NCBI GenBank assembly: GCA_028023455.1
Contig: JAQFVV010000003.1
Span: forward strand, 1,450,001 to 1,514,000
DNA from: Epiperipatus broadwayi
Lineage: Eukaryota > Onychophora > Udeonychophora > Euonychophora > Peripatidae
Length of the DNA: 64,000 nucleotides
Direction: 5' to 3'
The notes under the pieces were generated by a model, which saw only the letters and a program-made list of their open reading frames with translations, ran no database searches and had not been told where the DNA came from. A program made the position numbers and the translations under genes. Position 1 is the stretch's first letter. Every line of letters begins with the position of its first letter. Shown here in pieces: positions 47,801 through 60,584 of this stretch.

Positions 47801-48239
47801 AGCTGTAGAATTAAAGTTTAAAAATTAATTTGGTATCTGGGGAACAAAGCTAAAAATGGGAACTCATTTACATATTGTCTAGACTGTTAGTTAGAAATAT
47901 TAAGTTATAAGACAATTGTTTATGAAACCAACAATTATTACAATAAATAAAATATTACATAACAAATATATTGTTTTGAATAGAATATTAATTTACATTA
48001 CCCTTTATAACAATTTTATGCTTTATTAATTAAATGAGAAGTTCTCTAGAATATCTTTTATTGTTTTTAATTAAAGATATTTAAGAATAATTAAATATTA
48101 CAAACAAAGAAGTGGAAGCATTTTAATCACATTCATTTTCTAATATTTTTCTTTATTTGAAAACTAATAACTTTTAATAATAATAAATTAACATAGCTTA
48201 ACTTTATTTTCCTGACTTAATCTCTTTATAATAATTAGA
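47801..48239. other. AT-rich interval without recognisable genes
   Basis: Short AT-rich spacer between the fold-back element and the long Penelope-like copy. No feature supported. Confidence 0.6.
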
Positions 48240-48380
48240 ATCGAAAGAATAAAGCTAAACTAGTAAATAAATAATCAAAATTACACCAAATTCACAACTC
48301 AACCAGACTGGCCAAAAAATAAAATGTGAAACAATACCAATGAGTTCACTACTACAAGCAGACTTCTCAAATGTAAAAAA

Positions 48381-48665
48381 TTACAAAATAACAACATATT
48401 TAAACTGGACATTACCCACATTTCCACTTACTTCCCATACATCATTAATATCAAAAGAATTTTTAAATAAGTCAATTGCTTCAGAATAATAAATTTTTAA
48501 TAATAAAAATTCTTTAATTCTTCTTTTTATTTCATTTTTCTCAAAGTAGACAATCTTAGCTTCTTCAAAATTAATAATGTTGAAACTATCTTTTACACAG
48601 ATATATAATGCAGAACATAAAATATTTATATCTGATCCTACTTTTATGTTTTTATTTAAATTCAA
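48381..48665 (-). pseudogene. PLE GIY-YIG nuclease, C-terminal fragment
   Basis: A 94-codon frame homologous to the nuclease tails at 61656-61925 and 63101-63409: shared EAKIVYFEKNEIKRRIKE and LLLKIYYSEAIDLFKNSF. It lacks the GVY/YIG half, which lies in damaged sequence upstream (minus-strand sense). The C-terminal residues after GGWEVNG in the relatives are altered here. Confidence 0.75.
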
Positions 48666-49199
48666 ACTACTTTAATCTATATATAGCTTCTTACAAAACA
48701 AGGAATAATAGACACTACTTCAGGAATAGTCTTGCTATCAAATTTTTTTATTATTTAATAAATTATTCAAAGTAATATCCCTTTCCCAAGCAAATTACTA
48801 TTTTAGAAGAAACTTTAAATGGAAAAGAAATAAAATTATCATTTTCTTTATCTTTTATATTAATACAAATATTACTACTATTAAATAATATATTTTTAAC
48901 AAATTTATCAGAGTAACTACACTCAAATAAACTTTATAAAATTGATCTTTCTGAAACAAAACTACCATTCTGGAATTTTTTAATCTCTTATTTCTATAAT
49001 AATAATTTCTTAAAACAGTTACTTTATAAAATACAGATTGGTAGCTATCAGGTTCAATTATAGACCTTAACTCTTAAGATAATGACTACATACCAAATAA
49101 TTATTCTTTACATTTCTAATTACTAATAGATCTAAAAAAATTAACTTAACAAAATCTAACCCCTTTCCTTCTACTAGATATCTTATAGAAGGATCAACA

Positions 49200-50100
49200 A
49201 TTAAACTCATTTACCAACTCTTCCAATTTATCATTCTCAACTACAAACAATCATCTACATATCTAACAAATAACTTTAAATATTCCACTAAACATTATAC
49301 ATGATCACTATTTTTTATGCTTGCTGAAGCTGTTAAAACTGGGAAAATTCTCCATACAATAGTGTTACTCAGTACAAGCCAGAGTAATCAATGGATCCAA
49401 GGTTTGTGCATAAAATCCCTATCTAGTCCACATATAGGCTCCTCACTATTAAAAGCCACAAGCTACAAACTAGTATGGGGATATTGAATGAAAAGGCATT
49501 AGATAGGGATTTTATGCACAAAACTTTTTGCATCCATTGATGACTCTAGATTGCACTGAGTGACACTACTGTATGGAGAGTTTTTCCAGTTTTCATTTTA
49601 AATATAAACAATCCTTTTTAATAATAATTTCCTCTTCCAAATAATTAATATAAATTGAACAAATTAAGAAAGAAATAATATAATCCATTAGCCACCCTTT
49701 CTTAATCTTATAAAATTACCATTATAAGTAAAATACATAGAATTCTCCAATAACAAAAGCAAATCTTTAATTTTAATTTTATTCTTTGAGAAAGACCCAC
49801 GTTTTATCAACACAGACATAAGAACATCAATACTACATAATCTATTAACAGATTGATACATACTCTCAATATCCAAACTATCAAATACTCAACTACTTTC
49901 CATCTTAAAATTATTAATCTTATCAAAAGTCTCAAAAGAAGAAGAAACTGTGTAATGACCAAAATCAATAAACTGTTTTTAAAAATTACTCAAGAATCTA
50001 GAAATACCCTCCACAACTCTACCAGTAAAATCAAAAATAAATCTTAAAGATAGACCATCTTTGTGAGTTTTAATATTCATAAACATCTTAGCTGATGTGA
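49200..50100 (-). pseudogene. PLE reverse transcriptase palm region, interrupted by a MITE
   Basis: The open 62-codon piece 49688-49876 begins DIESMYQSVNR (palm block with the first catalytic Asp) and runs into a region where the family has a DGVAMGSPLSP-like block, here degraded to LRKGGWLMDYIISFLICS. After the MITE insertion the sequence resumes with RYVDDCL near 49245-49270, the second catalytic block. An in-frame stop follows directly. The polymerase copies PLE RNA at the nick; this copy is dead. Confidence 0.75.
49335..49593. mobile_element. Fold-back MITE inside the PLE
   Basis: 259 bases with terminal inverted repeats of about 90 bases: the outer ends read AAAACTGGGAAAATTCTCCA and, inversely, AAAACTGGAAAAACTCTCCA. 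Both arms share CAATGGAT(C/G)CAA and TGTGCATAAAATCCCTATCTA-like sequence (20 bases at most quoted: GTGCATAAAATCCCTATCTA). There is no coding capacity. It splits the palm and YVDD blocks of the PLE and so inserted after it. A related shorter copy is at 55664-55775. Confidence 0.85.
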
Positions 50101-50900
50101 AATCATTAGGATAACAATTTAAATAATTTACTCCATTAAACATTTTTAAGTTTATCATTTTTTCATAATATCTATTAACCTTCTTTTAATTACATTACAG
50201 GATATTTTTCTAAAAATATATATTTACCATTGTTTAATTCTTTATCCATTTTCTTCCTAAACTCATTTTCTTTTATAATGACAAATCAGTCAGCTTTGTC
50301 ATCACAAGAAATGATCACATCATTAGCAATTATTATCCTTAAAATATATAACCTCAGCAGGATTAACAATATTTTTTTTCCCTTTTTAAGCTTTTATTTA
50401 AACCAATTGAATACCAACTTTCTGCTCAACACTCAAATTACTAGATTCAATAGACAAAATTGTATCAAAACTATATTTTTGAATGAAAAGGAACAAAATT
50501 AGGATCTTTACCAAGAATCTCTAATTCTCTATCATTAAATTTAATGTCAGAAAGATTATCAACCTTATTTATAGAGAGAAATATTTCTCTCAAATATCCT
50601 ACCATTACAATAAACTCTATTCATTTTTCCAAACAACCATTTTAATTTTCTTTCATACTTCCTACAATAGAAATTTGACCTATTTAATCTAAATTGCCTT
50701 ATGAAATCATTTAAAATTGAATAGTTAAAATCTTTCCTCTTATCTAAATAATACCTATTTCTTTTATATTCATAAGTAAATTTGTAAAATTTAATGAAAT
50801 TTTCTTACAAAAAAATTCAAAATATACATTTGTAAATTCAAAACTAAATTCGATTTTAAAGCGACTTTCTATTTTTCTTAAAATTAATAATACAATTCCT

Positions 50901-53900
50901 ATACATGTTTAAAAAAAAAAAAATTCCAGAACAAAAAATGTAAACAGATACTTCAATCCTAAATATTGTTTCCAGTTTTTTCCTCTCGAAATTCTTTTCT
51001 GGAATATGTATAGCTTGTTAACTTCAAAAAATAGTAACAAATGTATTCTAAATTGAATAATAATTTTAAAAAATTCAAATACATTTTTTAAATAAATTTT
51101 ATTCACAACATAACATCTAAATGTTAACATGAGGTAAACACATAACACATGGTTAAAATTAACATTATTTTTTTGCCGACATTGATTAACACATGGGTTT
51201 TTTTTTAACATTTCTTTTTTGTTTTATTATTTTTTTTTTTTGTGAATATGATTAAAATTTGGAATCACTCATCGACAAAACAAGCTGCAGTGGAATATTT
51301 GCAAAATTACAGGATAGTGACTACCTGAAAAGTACATGATAATGGGCATGATATTGCACTTTATGTGGGAACAAAGATGCGATGGCAGTGTTGTGTGCAA
51401 ACATGGTCTAAGCACCTATCTGTTTGGAGAGGAACATGGTTACATGTAAAGCTACAAAATATCATTTATGAGTGTACTGAGATTAGTTTCCAGATGATAT
51501 AGTGAATTTATATTAAAGAAATTTTAATTACAACCCTTTGTATTTTTGTGTATTTCAGAGGAATATTTTCAAAATTACAAGATAGTACTTACCTGAAAAG
51601 TAATGTCCTTCCAAACCTTTGTTATAGTTTGCTTAATCATGTTTTATTTTTAATTTTTTTTACTGCATTTATATAAAAAAAGTTTTTAACTACAACCTTA
51701 GGACTTTTGTGTTTCTTTATCAGTTTAATAAATAAATAAAAAATGTAAACATTGAATATGATATCTTAGAGTCCGCCATATTGTTTATACCATGTGTTGG
51801 AAGCCTCTGAGCCCCTGAAAATGGATAATTTAAAATAAAATGGGTGGCAAGCTTTTTGGATGGAAAATTACCTAAGTACCATACTAACTATTCCAGAATT
51901 TAATAATATAGTAAAATTTAAAAACAATAAATTTCTAAGAGTTTTCTTATAGATATATGATAATAATCTTACTGTATTCTTAAATACATTTCTTGTGTAA
52001 AGTACTTGGATACAAATTAATATGTACTTTTAAAATAAGGCTAGCAAATTAGACTTTCTCCTAGTACTAAATTAAATATAATGTTCAATTTAATCAATAA
52101 TGATCATTCAATTGAAAAGATGTATAGATTTAACATTTATTAAGTTATTCTAAGTATGGTGAATGTAAAAGGTAATTTTATTCTACATCACTCTGCTTTA
52201 CTAATTTGTATTTCAGATTGCTATAGTAATAATAAATGGTGTATCTAAATTTAATAAATAAATATGTAATTTAATAACTTGGAAGTATATGACCTTTTAT
52301 TTCAACAATATGTAGATGATAATTTCAATAATGACAAACAGATGTATTTAAATATAACAATTATTTTATTATATGTAACAAATATATAAACAAAATAAAA
52401 TTATATTCAATAATAAACATAATTTAATAATAAAATTTTATAACAATTTTAATAAATATTATTGTTTGTTTTCCATGAATAAGCTAATCTTAGGTTATGA
52501 TTATGTGTGTAATTATAAAGAGTTGCGAAGACATGGCACTTCATTGGAGAGGACTGAACAGTATTAAGTCAAAATCTAATTTTACTTTCAGGAGGGTAAG
52601 AATGTTTTACAATATTCTTAATTATCTTTATAATAATATTTAGTAGATGATCAACCTCATTCTAAGTAAGTGACTAGTTCTTTAACTCTTTTGCAGTAAA
52701 CAAAATTATTTACTTTGTACTTCTAAAGTGGTACAAGGAAACCGTTGTGCACATGCTAATCTGTGTTTTATTATTATTAACAGTTAAATGTAATGGGGAA
52801 ATTTAAATAAAGTTAAATTTTTTTAAAGACATTCAATACTTAATATTAAATGATGAAAATACTCTAATATATGAATATAAAAGTATTATTTATTTTGATT
52901 TTGTACTTTTTGTTTTTCTAATTACCCAGTATTTTTTTTTTTTAAATGTTGCATCGTATATCTTAATTTAAGTTTATTTCTCAATCTTTTCTTTTTACTC
53001 ATTTAATTAAAATATGCGTGTTTAAGAATATGTCAGTTATCCATTCGTCAGACATGTTCCAACTACGTAAGCTTTAGTTATGAATTTTATTTCCATGAGA
53101 GAAAGGAAAGAATCGTGAAACTACTGTAATAACATTTTCTCTGTATATGTTATACAATAAATAATGAATTCAATGATACTTTGTTTTTTTTTAAAATATT
53201 TTAGAAAGAAATTTTACAAATGCTTTTATATTTTCATTTTTATAGATAATGTAAGTGATTTAAAATTTTTAATTTTTTTCCCCCAGAGCAATAATGTGGA
53301 AATAAACATTAAATTTATGTCTACAATTTTTGAGAAAATACCCTTTAAAGAAAATTATCTTGGTCAATTTAATGCTGCAATATATTTTTAAAAATTGTAA
53401 AAATATCAATTTTATTGCTTATTTTCAAACTTTTGTCTCGGCTAGATGGTTTTAAAAAATATTAAGGTATTTTTTTATTATTAATACTTGTAGTAAATAC
53501 AAAGAAATTTTCAAAAACATTTGGAAACAATCGACATCGATAGTTTTTATTATTTGCTTAACAAATAAAAGAAAAAGACAGCTGATTTATAGTTAAGAAA
53601 TGCAATGAATAATAGAAATCAGAGAAGGAAAAACAAATTCATTATTCATTATCGTTATTTTTTAAAATGCAAATATATAATACAGTTGATAGCAAATGTT
53701 TATTATCGTGTATACGAGAATCATATAGGGGTGTTATTTTTGGGGTCATTTAAACAGTTTTCTATTTCATATAATAGTAGTATGGTATGCGATGCAGAAT
53801 TCCACAGTTTGATGAAATTAATGCATTTAATCCATCACTTATATATGAAAATAAAAAAAACAAAAAATATTTACTGTAAAAGCCCCCAACTTTTTGTTCT

Positions 53901-55084
53901 TATTATTATTAGGTATCATCAAGTCATCTCTTATTTCTGGCAATATTTTTATCTGTCTGATTTTTCAGCTTATTAATCACATTTACTATTGCAATAATAA
54001 AATTATTCTTTCATTGTTGGTCCTACTTATCTATTTGCAACATTTTCCCAAGTAGTCCAAGCTTTTTCAATGTTAGATCATTCCTTAATGGATTCAAATA
54101 AAATAATTTCAATTTGATTGTTTGTGACATCAAAAAAAAGTTTAGTCTTAATTTGATTGAATACTCCCTTATTTATTTTCTTTTTAGCTATGAAATTCTC
54201 ACATATCTTTGCCAATATCATAGCTTTGTGATAAGCTATTTGTGAAAATTTTAATTTCCTTTGCATTATTTATTATGACTTCAAAATCTAAAAATCTCAA
54301 CCATTATGTAATTGAATTTATAGGTTTTTTTAATACTTTTATTTGTTTACAATTAACACTTCTTATTATAATCACAGCTTTATTTGTTTACAGTTTTGAC
54401 TGATCTGGAGTCATCATCAAAGCTGTATCTTAATTTTGAATAAAAAACATTTCCAATATATGTCTTAGTTCTCATTATGAATGCATGATGATGTATTTTA
54501 TAATATTTTTAAATCTTTTTATATTGTTTCTAATATGATTGTTTTAGACTTTGAATAGCAAATAAAGCATTGAATTCAATTGCAAAGGATATATATATAT
54601 TTACATTTTTAATTCATATTAAAAATAATGCAAAAAGATTAGATTTATTTTTATATGTTCTTTTTATGCATCTAACTTTAACATTAACAGAGAAATCACA
54701 GAAAATATCATAGTTGGAAACTTTTTGATCTTTATATTTACAGCTAGACATTTATATTTCACACTCACAATCAGCTGACTTAAAAAAATTTCAGTTCATT
54801 ATTGTAACTAATCTTTTATTAGATCACTTATCATTGCTTTAATTTCAAATATCTCACAGCTAACCCCATTTTAAAATCATTTATCAATTTCATTTTATTT
54901 TATTCCTATATTCTACAATTCTTAGATATTTTTCAAATTTTTTTGCATTACATTACATGATGACCATCCTTTATGCTTACATAAGCTGTTTATACAGAGT
55001 CTACTGTATAGAAAGTTTTGCCTCTGTGTTTTTCTGCCTTTTAAGATATGTCCATTACAATTACTATTGTTTTTAATATATATA
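50901..55084. other. AT-rich interval with a short direct repeat and a lone PLE-like stem-loop
   Basis: No gene is supported. A 42-base near-repeat (GGAATATTTGCAAAATTACA ... CCTGAAAAGTA) occurs at 51290-51331 and 51560-51601, the second directly after TTTTGTGTATTTCAG, which looks like a splice acceptor but has no coding context. The 123-codon frame 53605-53976 and the 62-codon frame 54078-54266 have no recognisable motif. A PLE-type stem-loop is at 54390-54422 on the minus strand. Confidence 0.5.
54390..54422 (-). ncRNA. PLE-like stem-loop without nearby PLE coding sequence (copy C)
   Basis: Minus strand: CTTTGATGATGA, stem GACT, loop CCAGATC, stem AGTC, then AAAACTG. The first strand (UUGAUGAUGA) is the closest in the window to the hammerhead CUGAUGA, but the GAAA has become CAAAA. 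No nuclease sequence was recognised beside it. Confidence 0.25.
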
Positions 55085-55445
55085 GGCTATATGAGCACAG
55101 ACTTTCATACCACTCACCACTCCATCTCATATTACTGATACACTTGAACATATATATGTTGAAAAGATAAATAATCACCAATATATGTATTTCATGCTAA
55201 ACCAGCAGTCATCAGTTGGTCCAGATTATCATCTCTACACATATATGCAACAAGTGCTCAGATATATTAAGATAGCCAATCTTCATACTTTAATGGACAG
55301 GCTTCAATCCATTCTATACTCTAACTCTTCAACTGTCCTTCTAATTGAAAATCTGATGATGGAATGCTCAAAGGCCACCCTGAGGCTGAGATTCTTGTCA
55401 CCCCCATGTTGACCTAAAGTCAATCTGACCCCTTATGTACATGAC
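55085..55445 (-). repeat. Interspersed repeat copy (same family as 281-1066)
   Basis: Shares AATAATCACCAATATA, TTTCATGCTAAACCAGCA, CATCAGTTGGTCCAGATTAT and TTTAATGGACAGGCTTCAAT with the left arm of the fold-back copy. This is a single arm in that orientation, so the fold-back at 281-1066 is a rearranged dimer, not the basic form. The 75-codon frame covering it is not a gene. Confidence 0.75.
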
Positions 55446-57047
55446 ATAATCCATTTAATACATATACATATGAACATATAGTGACAACTATATTTAATTC
55501 AAAGTTTATCATTCAAAAAATCAATAGGCATTACATAATAGTGAAACAGAATCTAAAAACAGTTTTATGACTTTCTTTTGATATAGAGCATTTATGTATA
55601 CTTTTTACAAACTCTTGTAATGCTCATTCACTTGCAATTTAAACTGTTAATATAAATAACAGTAGCAAACTTTCATACAGTAGTGCTACCAAATGGATGC
55701 AAGAAGGTTTGTACATAAAATCCATATCTAAAGCCTACTCATCCACCACTGTATGGAGAGTTCAGCCTGTGTAGCCATATGAAATGGTGATCACATGATG
55801 AGTTGATGGTAATATAAATAATGTTGATTATTTTTTTGTTACTCTTTTTTCAAAAAATCAAAAATATTAACTGTTGGTTTATAAATGGATTCATTAAATT
55901 ATATAACTTCCAACCAATATAGTTATAAAAATAGTCTTGAATACAAAATTTTAGTTTGAAAATTTCAAAGCATTCTCTTGAATAACAGTGTAAAAGTAAA
56001 AATGCTTAGTGAATAGGTGAAGAAAAAAAATCTGTGCTTATTAATAAAACAAAGCTAAAAAAATGGTCTGGTTTGATGCCATCTAGAATTTAGTGCTTTT
56101 ACTCTGGTTAATGTAGATTGAAGATACTTAAAAACATTAAATTTAGTAAACACTTTTTATATTATACTAAAAAGAGTAACCTCTATAGTCATTTGGTGCT
56201 GTTAATATGTGCATATATATTGGTTATCATGTGGCACTGCATAATAAGCTCCAACAAACAATTTCTTATTAGTTTACTTTTATAATAGCCAAATATTTTT
56301 AACATAGCATTCATCAAAATGGACAATTTAATCTTATTCTGCTATTAAGATTAACTAATTAGTAGAAAAATATAATATGTGAAGGTTTAAACCCAAGCCA
56401 ATACATTTATATAATTCACACTAGAGCAAAAAACTACTTATCATAGTAATTTTAATTATAAATCCAGGATGAAAACTCTTTTGAACTTTTAATGGTTGAT
56501 GATATATAGATAACCAAACATTACATGATATTCAGATTTTTTTTTGAACAGATTTAGAATATTGTTTGATAAATATGTATCTAGTTATTATTAGCTGGAA
56601 ATGGAAGAAATATTGCAAATGTAGTCAATAACAATATATTGATTGCGAAAAAATGAAAGCCCAACTGTGATATAATAAAAATATCAATGCTTACCTTGAT
56701 GGTAATCTCAGTATACCCTTATGCTGCTTAAATTTTTTCAGATGCTATTCAGTTATGATATATTATTTAATATTTTATAATCTTTTAATATGATAATAAA
56801 AAAGACATTTATAGTCATTATATATTTTTCAAATAAGAGATTTATTCTATTTGTGTGCAGTATTCTCTTCAAAACCTTTTTCATTATTATTGAAAATCTG
56901 AAATATTAATTTTTAATTTCTTTTTCTAAATATTTGTAAAGCAAATTAACAGGAATAATGTTCTCAAAAATAATGTAAATTAATTCAAATAGAATGCATT
57001 AAATCTCAAGGAAATTATAAATTCTACTGAATGTTAGAATTATATAT
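55446..57047. other. AT-rich interval with a short MITE relative
   Basis: No gene supported. At 55664-55775 a 112-base sequence matches the ends of the 49335-49593 MITE (TTTCATACAGTAGTG, AAATGGATGCAAGAAGG, ACATAAAATCC, CCACTGTATGGAGAGTT), with most of the centre missing. Confidence 0.6.
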
Positions 57048-57104
57048 ATATAAAATACATATTTTGCGGGTTCATCCATGTTAAAAACTTTTAATATTAA
57101 TATA

Positions 57105-57140
57105 CTGACGTTTCAACTTGGTCACACAAGTCATCCACAG
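57105..57140 (-). ncRNA. PLE-end stem-loop, hammerhead-like layout (copy D)
   Basis: Minus strand: CTGTGGATGA, stem CTTG, loop TGTGAC, stem CAAG, then TTGAAACGTCAG. It contains a possible core (UGGAUGA ... GAAAC), with extra bases relative to CUGANGA. The plus-strand arm at 58029-58073 has the same element with two changes, including GTCAAAAC in place of GTTGAAAC. Confidence 0.4.
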
Positions 57141-57232
57141 AGTTATAAAAGGTAGAAAGATGGTTGTAGAGGCGCTACAATCACTGATTTGAATAAAATG
57201 TTAAAATTCCACCAATAGCAAAAATGTTAAAT

Positions 57233-57760
57233 TTAGGTATGTTTTTTAAAAAAATCTTTCCAAATAGGAGGAAGTTTGCATGTATCATCTCGCTTATTGA
57301 TATAATCTGGCCTTTTAATTATCTCAATGGCTTCTCTAATTTTGCACTGGTAGAGATTATCACATCTGAAAATGATCCTGGTACTAGAAAAATCAATTTT
57401 ATGACCTGAATCTATAGTATGGAGTGAGAGAGAGTGCTGATGATGATGAGTGTTGTTTAACTGCATTAGCATGCTCATCTCTCCTAACACTGATGCGATG
57501 ATTACTCATACCTATGTAAGAAGCTTTACAATTTTTACATGAAATTTGATAGACACCATGAGATTCAAGAGGGATTGAATCCTTAGGCTTGGTTATTATA
57601 TTGCTGATTTTTTGATGAGCAGAAAATGCTGTATCTATATTATAGCATTTTAATATATGTCCGATACTGTCTGTAGTTTCTTTTACATATGGAACACAAA
57701 TCCTAATAGCTGATTTATCTTTTTGTTTCCTATTTTGTCTATTTTGGGCTTGAAATAAGA
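57233..57760 (-). pseudogene. PLE linker and GIY-YIG endonuclease
   Basis: Minus strand: the linker block ICVPYVKETTDSIGHILK (near 57690-57640), then GVYQISCKNCKASYIGMS (near 57567-57515), RISVRRDEH, and after a frameshift near 57430 the segment HTIDSGHKIDF and IREAIEII (57233-57490 frame). The GVY, YIG, R and Glu positions of a GIY-YIG nuclease can all be seen. Cysteines C-x2-C before YIG are typical of PLE nucleases. In PLEs this domain nicks the target DNA to prime reverse transcription. One frameshift separates the two halves. Confidence 0.85.
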
Positions 57761-58261
57761 TTCAGGTCATAAAATTGATTTTTCTAGTATCAAGATCATA
57801 TCCAGATGTGATAATCTCTATCAGTGCAAAATTAGAGAAGTCATTAAGATAATTAAAAGTCCAGATTGTATCAATAAGCGAGATGATACATGCAAACTTC
57901 CTCCTATTTGGAAAGATTTTTTTAAAAAACATTGTTAATTTAACATTTTGCTATTGGTGGAATTTTAATGTTTTATTCAAATCAGTGATTGTAGCATCTC
58001 TACAACCATCTTTCTACCTTTTATAACTCTGTGGATGACTTTTGTGACCAAGTCAAAACATCAGTATATTAATATTAAAAGGTTTTAACACGGATGAACC
58101 CGCAAAATATGTATTATATAGATTTAACCTGTGCAAATCTTCGTTTTAACACACACACACACACATATATATAAAGTTACTGTTAACACTAACTGAAATA
58201 ATTATTCAAATATATAAACCATTATACAATTACAAATATCCAGTAACGCCCTCTGCTTAAA

Positions 58262-58345
58262 AGTCTATATCTCAATAATAGCATAATTGTTGAGAGATTC
58301 TTGACTTTATTTAAGGAGAAGCTATAGTACATCACATCACATATA
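58262..58345 (+). mobile_element. LINE 3'-end fragment (tail only)
   Basis: About 80 bases matching the LINE 3' UTR (TAGCATAATTGTTGAGAGAT, TTATTTAAGGAGAAGCTATA) and the (ATCAC)-type tail. This is an extreme 5' truncation of the family at 20070-24115. Confidence 0.85.
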
Positions 58346-60584
58346 ATGGTTTATTTATATATTGTAACGAGATGGGGGATTGAAAGAGTGAACCTGGGGT
58401 GATGGCAAATCATCATAACTCCCATGGGGAGTAAATTACATTTATTTCAATTAATTATTATTGGTAAGTATGATATTAAGTAATGTCAAAGTGAGATATT
58501 ATTTTAAAAATGTTAATGTTTAACATCCAAAAATATAAATAATGAGATATTATAAAGAGAGAGCATGATATTGTAAATGAGATCTCTGTGATATCAGCTA
58601 GTTACTCCTCAGAGTAACTATGATTAACTATCAATCAACTAGCACTCTAATAAGTAAAAATAAGTAATATTCATAAAAAACCATTCATCATCATGAATAA
58701 TCCATCAAAAGGAATCAATACAGTAAATCAACAGTCAGTCTTATGACTGGATTTGAACAATAAAAAATATAAATCAACAGTCAATATGATGACTGGATTG
58801 GAAATGGGTCTTCTGGAGACCAAACTAACTCTTGAGCCTTTGACAGCTTGGGGCAATTATTTAAACATTAATTTGGATGAACCAACTTAAGTGCTCATTC
58901 ATCAGAATATATAATAATAATAATAAATTAGAAAAACAATAATTCTGGGACATTTAAACATGTTGATCATCATCAATGCTCTGGCCACTTACACTGGCCA
59001 ACTATAAACTTAACTTCTAATAAAACGAAACTAAAATAAAATGTAGTGCAGGAGTTTAAAGAATATAATGTTATGCACCAACCACGATGATGATGACCGA
59101 TCATCACTGGATGCTCCTAAAAACTCATTACATTCCCATTTATATATCAGACATTAGCCATGAATCTAGCTCAGAAGAACATAAGCTTTATTACTGAATG
59201 TGACCAAGTGATGATGAAAACAGATATTCTAAAAACATTTAGAACCAATGAAATAATTTTTAACAACTGAATATAAGTTTATTAACAACAATAAAAAAAT
59301 TGAAATTAAGATCTATATGGCTATACATGAAATTAAACCTTCTGATTTTGATTAATATACACAATAATAAAAGTTATCACATTGTGATTTACAAGATTAA
59401 GATACAAATTTCCATGTTATTACATTGATTGCATTACTTCTTAATAGGTTTCTATAAACACACACATATATATCTGCATGTCAGTGGAATATATTAATTG
59501 ATTTACATAACATTTAAATTTATTAAAATAATAGAATTACATTAATTTTTACCTAAATGTGTCTATCTGACACAGTTGATATATCTACACACATAGAGGG
59601 CCATATGACTATCTTTCAATCATCATAAAATAATAAATCATCAAAAATTTAAGTCACTACATTTTAATAATGCAGATATATATTAACATATGTGTATGCA
59701 CATGGAAATGTATGTGCATGCTTCCATTTATACCATATCTTTTAACTTGTCAAAATAATAGAGTTTACATTTTCACAATTGAATTCTTTGTTAAAATTTT
59801 ATTATAACATTCACATATTTTTATGGTAAGTTTTACTTTGCTGTGTATATTTTCCTTTTTTCTTCTTTAAAATAAGTGCTATCAAATTTTTGACAGTTGA
59901 TTGTTGATTCATTAACAACATATTTTAAATTAATCTAAAAGATTTGCTTTTTTTATTTTTACTTAAAAAAAAAATCAGTCTTTAACTATTATTATAATAT
60001 TTTTTTAGAATTATTTTAAAATAAAAATTTCAAAATGTCTTTTTTGTTCTCTCAACAAACAAAATATTTCTATATTATATAACTTACTGTTAGAATGTCA
60101 TTTTAAATCAATATGAAAATTATTTCTTACAAAATATATAGAGCAAATCATCTCTCTTTTAAATATTTGATTCAAGAAAATTACTTATTTGTTTTACTTT
60201 AAGTTACTAAGTTAAAATGTTTTTTTTAAGGGATATTAAAAAAATGCAACTCACTGTATATACATTTATCTGTGCTTCTCTAGGTATAGACACACCAGCA
60301 TACATATAACTACTTCATCAACTAATGGTTTCTCTTGATAGAGACTAGTTCAGGAAAGTCATAGTCAGGAAGTTATAATCCAGTAAGTTAATATTGATTT
60401 AAGTTCCCTTCTGTCTCAGATTTTCAGACTTCAGGCCAGCAAACTGTCTTTTCCATATTTAAGCAGTCTAGTGAATATAGAAGTGGGTCAGCTTCATGAT
60501 TCAAAACTTCAGCAATAAATTAGATCAGCTGCTTCCTTGCATTCTTATATCTTCATGGAAGTTTTCTGCAAAATTCTGCCAGCC
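58346..60584. other. Interval with an LTR-like start but no supported gene
   Basis: After an AT run, TGTAACGAGATGGGGGATTG (58366 onwards) opens a stretch of higher complexity and resembles the TGTAAC start of the LTR units elsewhere in the window. No matching TTACA end next to AT was found. No coding frame with recognisable motifs occurs. The many ATCATC-rich words (58400-59230) are of unknown meaning. Confidence 0.45.

Larger units (their letters stand above)
48240..50900 (-). mobile_element. Penelope-like element, nearly full-length decayed copy
   Basis: On the minus strand the PLE protein can be followed, through frameshifts and stops, from an N-terminal block (NDRELEILGKDPNFVPF, near 50490-50530) to a KTHKDGLSLRF-type block near 50070. 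The palm segment DIESMYQSVNR follows at 49876 and the YVDD catalytic loop near 49250. The GIY-YIG C-terminal part is at 48381-48665 and the 3' stem-loop at 48337-48370. This gives domain order reverse transcriptase then nuclease, as in endonuclease-bearing PLEs. A 259-base fold-back MITE (49335-49593) interrupts it between the palm and YVDD. It is clearly homologous to, but more eroded than, the copies at 61.5-63.5 kb. Confidence 0.85.
57048..58118. mobile_element. Penelope-like element 3' ends in an inverted pair
   Basis: Arms 57048-57411 and 57760-58118 are inverse copies, both running from the nuclease C-terminus through the stem-loop to a GCGGGTTCATCC-type end. The 348-base middle belongs to the minus-strand copy and encodes the linker and the GIY-YIG half, so the right arm is a shorter copy joined in head-to-head fashion. 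Both outer ends lie near short AT runs. The minus copy is the better preserved. Confidence 0.85.

Noticed and set aside
51530-51605. Splice acceptor and exon (TTTTGTGTATTTCAG followed by a repeated 42-mer)
   Set aside because: No open frame, donor or second exon could be matched. The 42-mer is better described as a direct repeat.
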